From Clarireedia homoeocarpa (taxonomy: Eukaryota > Ascomycota > Leotiomycetes > Helotiales > Rutstroemiaceae): a DNA stretch of 64,000 bases. The stretch is taken from contig LNKV01000007.1 in assembly GCA_001465935.1 (NCBI GenBank), positions 930,001 to 994,000 on the forward strand, written 5' to 3'. The notes beneath the pieces are model-generated. The model did no database searches, was not told the DNA's origin, and saw only the letters and a program-made list of their open reading frames with translations. This document shows, piece after piece, positions 1-10,446 of the stretch. Both the position numbers and the translations under genes were made by a program. Within the stretch, counting starts at the first letter, position 1; each line of letters begins with the position of its first letter.

Positions 1-799
1 GTTTCTCCCAGCTTTGCAGGTATTCTGCATATTTTTTGTTCTTCAAGAGCTCATCACCTGTAATTCCAATTATTAACCGGCGCGGTGGATCCAAAGAACT
101 GGTGGCCGGTTGCAGTAAAAGTGCGGTAGTTGTAAGTAATAGCTTGTGCCCCGCATGAAGATGATCAAACGTGCCACCAACCGCTACCACATTATGAGAG
201 GCTGAGGAACCACTTTCGATGGATCGAATGCCTTTCTGAATCATGCTAAGGCCACCACTGACTATGCGGAATGTAGCTTGTAACGGAGGACTGATCCGGT
301 TTGCAAGCTCCAGATAATCTTTGAGCAACTTCTGGCCGCTCTCTCCTTCGACAGAAAATACGTGACTCCATTGACGTTGTGTGCTTGCAAAAAGCGAAAG
401 GTCAACAATAGGACCTGGGACCAAAATTCCGTGGCTACTGTCGACTTCTTGGCTTGCAGTCAACGAGCAAGTGGAGTCATAATCTAACAAGATAATGCGA
501 ACATCGACAGCCCCGGGAAGGCCTGGTACGACCTCAACACCTTGTTTAGCACATATCAGGCTGATCAGGCTATAAAGGCCACCTAGCAACTGTTCCACCT
601 CATCATAGATTTGAGCTCTAGGACCACCAAGTCGCTCATGGAAGTCTGCGGATGCTATACCTATGATCAGTCTCGTATTCGACGACGAGTCCTTGAGAAT
701 TGAGAGACAAGCAGAAATTGAAGGGGAAAAAGCAGCACTGAGAGCAGTCGAAGTAATTGGTGTGGGATGTTGAGGAAGGAGAAGGAGGGATTGCAGCAT
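1..799 (-). CDS. CAB4: Phosphopantetheine adenylyltransferase (CoA synthesis), C-terminus cut by window edge
   Basis: The minus strand is open from an ATG at 799 to the window edge, about 266 codons. The diagnostic motif GGTFDHLHAGHKLLL lies near residue 205. It is the nucleotidyltransferase signature with the HxGH-type motif (here HAGH) that binds ATP, and is followed by RLIIGITGDELLKNKKY, typical of fungal PPAT domains. The family transfers AMP to 4'-phosphopantetheine, giving dephospho-CoA, the fourth step of CoA synthesis. The roughly 200-residue N-terminal region is the fungal-type extension; it includes a VPGPIVDLSLFA-like stretch and no organelle signal I can defend. The C-terminal half of the catalytic domain lies outside the window. 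No intron is needed in the visible part. It is divergently arranged with the WD40 gene at 1185, sharing 385 bp. The assignment rests on the motif and is firm; only the end is unknown. Confidence 0.88.
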   Translation of the reverse strand, partial: MLQSLLLLPQHPTPITSTALSAAFSPSISACLSILKDSSSNTRLIIGIASADFHERLGGPRAQIYDEVEQLLGGLYSLISLICAKQGVEVVPGLPGAVDVRIILLDYDSTCSLTASQEVDSSHGILVPGPIVDLSLFASTQRQWSHVFSVEGESGQKLLKDYLELANRISPPLQATFRIVSGGLSMIQKGIRSIESGSSASHNVVAVGGTFDHLHAGHKLLLTTTALLLQPATSSLDPPRRLIIGITGDELLKNKKYAEYLQSWEK

Positions 800-1184
800 G
801 ACGACCGACGGCAGAATAGCTTGCCAACACACTGGTTGTGATAATTATTGGGATAATGGCCTCTAGAAGGGCAAAGATGTCGTACCCAGATAGCTCAATC
901 TTTAAGTAGGAAGATATAAGATATCTTTCACGGAAAAGTATATGGTGTACTATGTGTGCAGCTGTCTGTGAGGGAATGAAGGATCGTGGTGGTATAAGTA
1001 TCTAGAATTACAGAGTAGCCTTGCCGAACATTTTGGTGGTTCACTTGGGCTCTCATAAAGTCCAGGCTTGATCTTAGCGGCCTAATCAAGCCTCCCCGCC
1101 ACTGCTATCCTCCCACTTTACCAATCTCTACTGGCACCACTCACTCCAAAAGGACTCTAGGGTGTTTACCCCCAATTGTCAGCC
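800..1184. promoter_or_regulatory. Divergent intergenic region between PPAT and WD40 genes
   Basis: A 385-bp gap between two genes read outward, so it must hold both promoters. The half nearest the WD40 gene is pyrimidine-rich (for example CTCCCCGCC and CCTCCCACTTTACC around 1090-1125), as is common for leaders in filamentous fungi. No single operator is clear enough to name. Confidence 0.4.
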
Positions 1185-3281
1185 ATGCCATTTGATTCTT
1201 TTCATATTCACTCACATTCTCATTCTTCTTCGCAACAGAATGTCGCGCATGGGGGAGCAGCCGCTGGTATAATACAAGCCGCTCAAAACTTAGGAAGCTT
1301 CGGTTTACCTGCTCTGAGTTCTGCCGCAGGACAATCCACACCTGCGACAACAACACATGCTTCTAATTCAACTATGACGAGCACCTCCAACAACGCTACG
1401 ATGAATCAACTCCAGCCGTACGAGACACCTAGGCGAATGCGACACCCTGACGAAGCGCAGACAAACATGGCTTCGCAACGTGGTCCTTTATCACCCAGAG
1501 ATTATGGCCAAGGCGTTCCTCGCATCAAGCCAGAGGAAGTTACCCCAGAACCAGCTCAATATCCAAATACGGCACAACTTCCTGGCCCTTTACAACCTGG
1601 ACGACCAAGCGCAATCTCAACAAACACTGCGCCCTCCGTACCCACGATGCCTCACGATCAATATTCGACTCCTTCAAGGACGTCCAACATGGGTCTTTCG
1701 CACAACTATACACGATCGAGCCCAGCGGGATTTGATAGCCAGGGTTATGGACAATTTCAAGCGACGACACCTGGAGGAACTGAGCAGAGCCAATTCTCAA
1801 CCCCCTCACAAAAATATACCCCGCAGCCATCGCAACGAACTGTGTCGAATACTCCACTTGGTCTAGCAGACATTCGACCTCGTGGGGACTCGGGACTTTC
1901 TGACGGTTTGCCTGGAGCTAACCCGTACTCCTATGATGGGGCCAGCGCGACACCAACGAATAGCAATTACTTAGCTCCGTGGGCACTTTATGCATTTGAC
2001 TGGTGCAAATGGCCTGCGCAAAACAATGAAGCTGGAAAGGTGGCTATTGGAAGCTATCTAGAAGATGGACATAATTTTGTGAGTTGATTTCACGACTCTT
2101 CGCCGATCTCAGAAAAAGGCTCATTAAGATATATTAGATCCAAATACTCGATTCGCAAATTGTACCTACCCAGTCGGAGTCTTATGTTCCTGGCGGACCA
2201 AAATATGGTTTGGAATTCACAAAGATTGCTGAAGCAACTCATTCATACCCTGTTACACGTCTATTGTGGGAACCACCATCATCTCAAAAACAGTCGACCG
2301 ACCTCCTGGCGACTTCTGGAGATCATTTAAGGCTCTGGTCGCTTCCCTCAGAAACTCCGGCATCCGCATCAAACAACATTACTCGTTCAGCCAACGTTGG
2401 TCGCGACTTGCCTCCGAGTAAACTTACACCACTTGCTCTACTTTCAAACTCTAAAACACCCGAGCATACAGCGCCATTAACTTCTTTGGACTGGAACACT
2501 GTTTCTCCAAGTCTGATCATCACATCAAGCATAGATACTACCTGCACGATATGGGATATCCCAACATTGACTGCAAAAACGCAATTGATTGCACATGATA
2601 AGGAAGTCTTTGACGTGCGATTTTGTGCAAACAGTGTTGATGTTTTTGTGAGTTGTGGTGCTGACGGTAGTGTGAGAATGTTTGATCTCCGAAGCCTGGA
2701 GCACAGCACTATCATATATGAACCAACTGCGAAGGATGACAAAGGTTTGAATATCCTCTAAAGTGGCATGAATATCTCTAACATTCTTGACAGACTCTAG
2801 TCCTGGTGGAAGAATCAGTCCAACTTTAGCTCAACAGACTATGTCATATGCTCCACCTCTTCTGCGGTTAGCAGCATCACCACATGATACCCACTTACTT
2901 GCGACTTTCTCTCAAGACTCTTCAGTCATCCGTATCCTAGACGTTAGACAACCGGGACAAGCGTTACTTGAGCTCCGAGGTCATGCAGCAGCCATAAACT
3001 GTATAGAATGGTCGCCTTCGAGGAGAGGTACTCTTGCATCTGGAGCGGACGATTCATTGGTCCTGATATGGGATCTACTTAATCAAAATACCACGCTTCC
3101 ACCACCTGGTACAAATGGTGCTCCACCTCCCGAGAACTCTCGTGGGCCCGCAGCTAGCTGGCAATGCGATTACGAAGTAGGGAATATTAGCTGGGCACCG
3201 CGCAGTAACCTCAGCAACAATGAGAATGGTGATTGGCTAGGAGTAAGTGGAGGCAGGGGAATTTGGGGCGTTAAGCTATGA
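1185..3281 (+). CDS. WD40 protein of the DCAF7/WDR68 (HAN11/TTG1-like) family with a long disordered N-terminus
   Basis: Exons 1185-2078, 2138-2744 and 2794-3281 join in frame to 662 aa (phases 0 and 1). The start is the first ATG of the open frame. The C-terminal 400 residues carry WD40 repeats and begin with NYLAPWALYAFDWCKWP at about residue 260, which matches the APW.VYAM.W opening of DCAF7/WDR68. Later WD blades include TSLDWNTVSPSLIITSSIDTTCTIWDI, VSCGADGSVRMFDLR and TLASGADDSLVLIWDL. The family acts as an adaptor for DYRK/HIPK kinases and DDB1-CUL4 ligases in animals and as TTG1/LWD in plants; the fungal role is less clear. The first 250 residues are low-complexity (Ser, Thr, Pro, Gln, Asn), with many TPS, STPS and SPR sites that look phosphorylatable. 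That extension is absent from the animal protein. Family assignment is strong; partners here are inference. Confidence 0.9.
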
Positions 3282-4047
3282 TGGAGTATGAGGTTTCGAA
3301 TTATCTTATAGACAGGAGCAGGACGTCTTTCGCATATCGAAGCCTGGAGTTCGGTTTTTTGGAGATTGCATCTACAATATCCGAGCATTTACAATAGGAT
3401 GCTCAATTTCGGGGCTTATGTATGATAGCAGTGAACCGTCCATTTCCTTGTGGGTGAATGCACGATGGAATGAGAGACTTACGGAGACAATTGTATAAAG
3501 AAGTAAAATCATAACTTCTTGCACAACAAGCCTTCATTTGGTTAATACAATGGTACAAATGGCTTGTGGCCATATAGCCTACTCGCACCCATCACTTAAG
3601 ACTCTCCCAAGCAAGACGGCTTCTATTCATTTTAGCATAGCTGAAACTTGCACAGTCAATATGATCTCTAAGCTCGGGACCCGTGACTAAATATTCATTG
3701 TTCCCTTAAGAATTTCTGGTGAGGGGAGTCGATTACTAAAATTTCGCCAAACTTGCAACAACACCAAGCCAACACCAAAAGGTTTTACTCAAATGCTTAG
3801 GACAGTTGCCGTCTTTTGCTAAGAACGATTTCCTTTTGTTCGCTGAGTGTTCGGCGGAAACTCCTCTAGTCTAAAAACAGCTAGCGCAATCGGCGACCAG
3901 AAGGCTGAGGCCATTTTAAACGAGACAAAGGAAGACGTTGCTTGCCTCGTCCAATTGTACATAAATACTTGGGCCATCTTTTCAGAAAAATAACACAAAT
4001 ACGTCCCATCCGCCCTTTAATTCCTCATCCTTCTTCTTTGTACTAAG
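3282..4047. other. Intergenic region, WD40 gene 3' end to spt5 promoter
   Basis: No open frame here has coding character. The stretch holds the 3' UTR of the WD40 gene and the promoter and leader of spt5. A CT-rich leader (CATCCTTCTTCTTTG) sits just upstream of the spt5 ATG at 4048. Confidence 0.5.
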
Positions 4048-7000
4048 ATGTCTACTTCCAATTTACTGAATAACTCCTTTGACGAAAGTGACGAGGAAGA
4101 CGATAACTTCAATCCTCAGCCTGCAGATCTTTCAGACAATGAAGATGAAGGCGACGGAGATGACAATGGATCGCGCGCACAAAAACGAATCGAGCCATCG
4201 CGACGTCAAGTAGATGAGGATGATGAGTCCGAAGATGGAGCCGCGCGTACGAGTGGCAGGAAGAACAACTCTGGCGTTGGCGCTGACGACGATGGTGAGG
4301 AAGATGATGAAGATGCTGAGGGAGAGGGAGAAGACATTGGCGCAGGCGATGATGACGATGAAGACGAAGATGAAGAAGAGGATGATGAGGAAGAGATTAC
4401 GGTAATATGCTATGAGCTTAGATGCTACACCAATTTTACTTCATCGGTTTGCGATAGGGAATGTTGCTGATCGGAAGTTTAGGGCCATCGACGAAAGCGA
4501 CGCAGGGATCGACGAAATGTTTTCCTTGATGTTGAAGCCGAAGTAGATGAAGATGAAGACGAAAACGAGGATGACGAAGATGAACTCAATGAGATCAAAG
4601 ACAATTTCATTGCAGACACACATCCCGATGATCTTGCGGATCTTCCTGCTGGTGGTGAGACGGACGACAGACGGCACAGAGAATTGGACAGGAGACGTGA
4701 AATGGAAGCAAGTCTAGATGCAGAGAAGCAGGCCGAAATCTTACGACAACGATACGCGAATAAAAATCGATCGGGTAGGGCAATTGGCGATTCTGCCGTT
4801 GTTCCCAAACGTCTTCTACTTCCCAGTGTCGATGATCCAAGTATTTGGGCCGTGCGATGTAAAGAAGGAAAGGAAAGAGAGGTTGTGTTCTCGATCATGA
4901 AGAGAATCGAGGAGAGGAGTGGCACGAAAGACGAGCTGGCGATCACTTGCGCGTTTGAACGTGGTGGGACACAATCTACGATGAAAGGATTCATCTACGT
5001 CGAAGCTCAGCGACAACCTGACATTATGGTTGCTCTTGATGGCCTCATGAACGTTTATCCACGAACAAAGATGATGCTTGTGGAGATCAAGGAGAGGCCG
5101 GATCTTCTCAGGGTCACCAAAAGCCCCACCCTGGAGCCTGGAGCATATGTGCGGCTTCGACGACCAGCCAAATATGCGGGTGATTTAGCACAAGTGATGG
5201 AAGTGACAGATACCGGTCTCGAAGTTCGTGTTAGGTATGTGCCTCGTCTTGACTACGGTCTTCATGAAGAAGCCAATGGCGGAGGACTGGATGCCTCTGG
5301 AAAGAGGAAGCGAGTAGTAGCGGGTCCTAGACCTCCACAACGCCTCTTTAGCGAGGTTGAAGCAAAGAAGCGACATGCCAGGTATCTACAAGGCCGACCT
5401 GACACGAAGACTTGGACCTACATGGGCGAGGATTACATCAACGGGTTCTGTCAAAAGGATGTCAAGATCCAGGCTCTCATAACTAAAGACGTTAATCCAA
5501 CTCTTGAGGAAGTGACAAGGTTCACTTCAGGCGCCGAGGATGGTACCGAAAATTTGGATCTCAATGCTCTTGCCGCCAGTCTCAAGGCTAGCACGGCAAA
5601 CGCTTCTTACTTACCGGGTGACATTATCGAGGTCTATGAGGGCGAGCAAAAGGGCGTTGTCGGCAAAGCTGTCTCTGTACAAGGAGACATCGTCACAATG
5701 GCCGTTTCCGAGGGAGGCTTACGAGGCCAAACCATCGAGGTACCGGTCAAAGGTCTTCGCAAACGTTTCCGTGAGGGTGACCACGTCAAAGTAATCGGCG
5801 GCAGTAGGTTCCGGGATGAAGTTGGTATGGTCGTCAAGATCATAGAAGATCGAGTAACTCTCTTGAGTGATCAAGCCAACACCGAAATCACTGTGTTCAG
5901 CAAGGATCTTCGAGAAGCTAGTGACTCCGGTGGCAGTGGGTCACTAGGGAAGTACGAGCTTTGGGATTTGGTACAATTAGATCCATCAACTGTTGCCTGT
6001 ATCATTAAGGTCGACCGTGAATCACTTGTTGTTTTAGACCAAAATGGTCAAAACCGAATGGTCATTCCATCACAGATTTCGAATAGGCTAGAGAAGCGGA
6101 AGAACGCTGTGGCGACAGACAGAAACGGCGCGGAAATCAAGATGGACGATGCTGTCAAGGAATATGGCGGAGAGAGCAGATCCGGCAAGATCCTTCACAT
6201 TCATCGTTCTTATCTGTTTTTAAAGAGCTCAGAAATGACCGAGAATGCTGGTGTTTTTGTGACTCGAACCACCAATGTCAGCAGTGTATCCGCCAAAGGT
6301 GGACGTGTCACGTCAACTGCCTCATCTTCGCCTGATCTCAGCTCAATGAACCCTGCCTTGAAACTTAATCCAAAGAGCAATGGCCAAATGCTTCCGCCAA
6401 AATCTTTCGGCCGAGATCGTTCTATTGGCCAAACTGTTACCATTCGGAAAGGTCCTTACAAAGGTTTACTTGGTATTGTAAAGGACACTACGGATACCAA
6501 TGCGCGAATAGAACTTCACACGAAAAGCAAGATTATCACTGTATCGAAAGATTGTTTAGGGTTCAAGGACAAGTATGGCGGTGCTGTAGCAGATCCAAAT
6601 GGCTTCAGAGGTGGTCCAGGTGGCAACAGAGGTGGAGCTGCGCCAAGAGGACGCGGTGGATTTGGTGGTGCTACTCCTGCTGCATGGGATGCAGCCGGTG
6701 GAAGAACGCCTATGCCCAGCAGTGGTGTAGAACGTACTCCAGCTTGGGGACGCAGTAAGTTGAAAGCAGCTTCCTCATTCGTAAATCTACTGACAGATAA
6801 TAGCTCCTGCAGGTGGTGCGCAGGGTGGCAGAACACCGGCTTGGAAATCAGCTACTGCAGATGGAGGACGAACACCTGGTTGGGCTGATGGATCCCGAAC
6901 AGTTAATCCATATGACGGTAGCCGCACAGCTTACGGTGGAGGCAGTCGGACTCCTGCTTGGTCGTCTGGAGCTAAGACACCTGCATACGGCATGTCGGAC

Positions 7001-7462
7001 AGTTTTGCATCTGGTTCCAAAACTCCAGCGTACGGTGGCAGTGGCAATGCTACCGATTCGTGGGGTTCCAAAACTCCCGCCTATCAACCAAATACGTCAG
7101 GCGATAGCTGGAACTCAAATCAAAACTCAAATAACAACTGGAACTCATCATATGATGCTCCTACACCTGGTGGACCCCTCTCAGCGCCAACACCGGCGGC
7201 CCTAAATGCTCCAACGCCTGGTGGATACTCAGCTCCAACTCCCGCCGCAATGAATGCACCAACGCCTGCTGGTGCATACTCGGCTCCAACACCGGCTCCA
7301 AATTGGGGAGGCAACTGGGGCGCTCCTACACCTCAAGCCATGGATGCGCCAACACCTGGTGGTCAAGGTTACTATGGTGGAGCTCCTACTCCAGGCGCTT
7401 ATGCGATGCCAGAAACACCAGCCGCGAATTGGCAGGAAGATGGTCCTAGATATGTGGATTGA
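4048..7462 (+). CDS. SPT5: Transcription elongation factor Spt5 (DSIF large subunit)
   Basis: Exons 4048-4401, 4483-6754 and 6804-7462 give 1094 aa. The first 200 residues are very acidic (runs of Asp/Glu), as in all eukaryotic Spt5 proteins. Then come the NGN domain (WAVRCKEGKEREVVFSIMKR, followed by FIYVEAQRQPDI and MLVEIKERPDLL) and a series of KOW modules (PGAYVRLRRPAKYAGDLAQV, PGDIIEVYEGEQKGVVGKA, EGDHVKVIGGSRFRDEVGMV, IGQTVTIRKGPYKGLLGIV). The C-terminal region has RGG-like glycine/arginine stretches, then degenerate repeats of TPAW/TPAYGG type, then APTPGG/APTPAA. These correspond to the CTR phosphorylated by Bur1/CDK9-type kinases. Spt5 pairs with Spt4 on RNA polymerase II and promotes elongation and pre-mRNA processing. 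Both introns split low-complexity regions. Identity is certain. Confidence 0.97.
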
Positions 7463-8223
7463 GTGAAGGTAATAATTTGCATGTGGGGAAACGAGGGTTT
7501 TGGAATCTTTTATCGGTCACGAGCCATGGCGTACTTTTATCTTTTCTCGATTCATCTCCATTGTGTTAACAGCAAAATAGCTATTAAAAGAGCCAAAAGA
7601 GATATTTTGAATGGTCATCGGAATAATGCAACGTACAAACAGATATCCACAAATTAAAAATTCCTCGTGCTCAATGCTTCTGCTCTCCCACATCGCATCT
7701 CCAAAAGCATAAACCGGACATTCCAAAATCTGCTCTTGCATATTCAAGCTTGGAGAGGTACTGGGGCCTAAGACTATCCGATGTGGGCTTACAGAGTATT
7801 TATTGTTTACACGGAGGTACAGCTTCTGCATTGTTAATTGTTCAAGCTGCGCATTCAAGAGCACAACTGTTCGGATGCTCCCAATCGCAAGCAATCCCGT
7901 ATCTAGGTGATTGGTTTGCATCTGCATCTGACTCTGGTGATACTTGGACTGGATGCAATGCTAATGTGCACTGCATGTTGGGCATCTGTGATTAGAAAGA
8001 AGAAACCTAGTAGATCAAGCACTGTGCCCAGCTTATGCATCATCGTATCCAGCATGGAAAGGAGAAGGATGCATATATAGATGAATAGTGATATTGATTT
8101 GAAATTGGGATGGACATGTGTGGGTGGAAATAAGATACATTGAGAAAGGTATCATTGCCAAGTTGATGACTTGGCTGTAGGATCTAGCCCGCCCATTGGT
8201 ACAGAGGTCTTGTCATCGCCAAC

Positions 8224-8263
8224 GTAGATATTAGTAGATATTAGTAGGTATTAGTAGATATGT
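8224..8263. repeat. Short tandem repeat, 10-bp unit
   Basis: About four copies of GTAGATATTA in tandem, the third with one change (GTAGGTATTA) and the last partial. Simple AT-rich microsatellite. Confidence 0.85.
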
Positions 8264-9140
8264 ACGTGCTCCCAGGTAACGTCTCTCGTCTTCTCGTCCA
8301 TCCTTTACGTCCTTCCTCTTTCTTCATAGTGCCATCTAGCCGTAACACCCAGGAATACTCGTGCACCTCATAATCCTAGTCTCCACGCGCTTCTTTCTCC
8401 ACGAAATCCCCATCTTGGACCATCCGAGCCACATTTGCACCTTCCAGTAAAAGACAGTTTGGCTAGTAGGGATGACACGGACATATCGACGCGCTCCCTA
8501 TTAAATGGAAATGAACTAACAAGCTTGAATCAACCTAACAAGGGCGCGAGGCGACATCGGACTTGCCTAAAGCAAAAGGAAAAGGTCTTTGTTGGGAAAC
8601 GCATCATCGACGCACGCAGGAAGTCCGACTCTCTTGATCTCGCCTCGCTCGCCTAGTCATTTTGCATTTTGTCGCATTTGCCCACGGCCCACGTACGAAA
8701 CCATGTATACGAATACTTTGTGCCATGTACTGTGTATGTATGTATGGGCTGGATGTACTTGCCCTCCAAGTACAGTACATAATATCGAGCGTGCTATGCA
8801 ATGCAATTTATCGGAAATCCGGAGGACGATGATCAATACCGGAATGATACTTGGGAATACACGGACGTGATTGGGTGAGTGCATCCCTTTCTATCGCGCT
8901 GCGGTCGTTTATTCGTTTGTTGTTGTCATCGTCATTATCATTGCTTGCGTCTCCATCTCATCTCATTTCCATCATTATCGCATCCCCATCACTTCGTCCC
9001 CTGGCACGACTACCAAAAGTGTTTTGTCCCGTGGTACTTGACGCGTACGGCTGCTCGTTCGAACTAGGTACGTACTGGTTGGTACTTCTGCCGGCGCCCT
9101 TCAATTGCTGCAACCTTGGAAGTCATCAAGTCATCAGTCC

Positions 9141-9246
9141 TCAAGTCCCCAAGTCCCCAAGTCCCCAAGTCACCAAGTCACCAAGTCACCAAGTCACCAA
9201 GTCACCAAGTCACCCAGTCACCCCATCACCCCGTCACCCCGTCACC
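9141..9246. repeat. Minisatellite, 9-bp unit CAAGTCACC
   Basis: About eleven tandem copies of a 9-bp unit drifting from CAAGTCCCC through CAAGTCACC to less regular CC-(A/C)-(G/A)-TCACC units at the right end. The period divides by three, so it reads open in all forward frames as a Ser/Pro/Gln/Val repeat. That explains the apparent open frames here; I do not take them as genes. Confidence 0.9.
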
Positions 9247-9466
9247 GAGCTATCAATCACCTGCATCGGATCCAAGGCCAATGTCATTCCCATATCACGG
9301 GATTGGTGATACTAGAAATCTTACCGCATCCCCCACCCTTTTTTGTGCCGGTGGGCTGTAATAGCTCGCTCGGTGGCTCAAAGCTCTATTCATGGAATTC
9401 AGCCATGGAAAGTATAGTCTCAGAGCTAAGAACAACTACTGATATCATCTCTGGTTAATGAATTTG

Positions 9467-9565
9467 CACCTCTACACCTCTGCACCTCTCCACCTCTCCA
9501 CCTCTGCACCTCTACACCTCTGCACCTCTACACCTCTGCCTCCCTACACCTCTGCCTTCCTACAC
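9467..9565. repeat. Minisatellite, 8-bp unit CACCTCTN
   Basis: About nine exact copies of CACCTCT plus one variable base (A, G or C), then looser copies with CTCC/CTTCC inserts. Pyrimidine-rich on the plus strand. It lies about 1 kb upstream of the F-box ATG and could be transcribed in its leader. Confidence 0.88.
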
Positions 9566-10446
9566 ATTCATGGCTGTTCATGTTTGTGTATAACTTCTAC
9601 TCCTACTCTGGCTCCTTACCCATCATCACCGTAGCCTGATGTCCGCCATCTTCTATCACGCGAGACGAGACAGGACTGGACGAGACTCTGCTTGGCTCTG
9701 AATTGAATTTCTGCAAAGTTCATCCGCCGTTGCTTCTCGAGCATCGTCAGTCAGCCTTTTATCCATCACACGCCCTATCGCACATAGTCGTCGTTGTTCT
9801 TGTTCTAGCCTTTACCTTGCCTTCATATATTCCCCTCTCTACTTCTCCCGATTTTTCTATCTGCCATCTACCAAATACCTACCACCTTCACCTACTACCC
9901 ACGAAAACCCGTCACCCAATTGTTCGAAAATCTAGCTTTCCACTTTTCTTCCCTGTCTACCTGTTGTATGACCGTTCCAACTCACGCTAGGAGGTAGATC
10001 GCATTAATTAAGAATTCCCATTGAAACGACAAGCCGATAAATATCCCGACATCCAACCAAAATAGGAAGCTCATCAACCTTCCCATACATACACCACCAA
10101 CATACCACCACCACATCGATTTCTCTGTGAACCCTCCGAACCAACCAGCCTTCAATCATTCAAAGGTTGTGTTTCTAGGTTAAAAAAGTACGCTTTCGTA
10201 CACAAGGAGCAGACCTTGCAAATCCTTACCAAGGCATCACTAAGACGGCCGCGCATCGAATAAAAATTCGAGAAAGATATTTTCATGAGCACACGTAACA
10301 TGCAGATAGCTTCCTCTGCCACACCCCCATCCACAAGAACAGGTCCATTATCGGCGTGGTCATAAGAACACTGCATTTAAGATCCTGCCACCTTCCTAAG
10401 TTTGAAGTCCTGGAACTTTGTACAGCACAAACCAACTTCCCGAACC

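Larger units (their letters stand above)
7463..10446. other. Gene-free 3-kb region between spt5 and the F-box gene
   Basis: I find no convincing gene in this unusually long gap. Open frames over it are short, lack recognisable motifs and overlap tandem repeats. It contains the spt5 3' UTR and, from about 9700 on, C/T-rich sequence that looks like a long leader or promoter of the F-box gene (a row of CACCA and CATACA motifs at 10080-10130). Three repeat tracts are listed separately. A long 5' UTR with its own introns, or a non-coding transcript, cannot be excluded. Confidence 0.5.

Noticed and set aside
9141..9246. Regular short repeats that could suggest a CRISPR array
   Set aside because: Unit is 9 bp with no spacers, in a eukaryotic genome; a minisatellite.
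8851..9458. Plus-strand open frames of 117-152 codons with SPSHQVTKSP repeats
   Set aside because: They are translations of the 9-bp minisatellite; no domain, composition fully repeat-driven.
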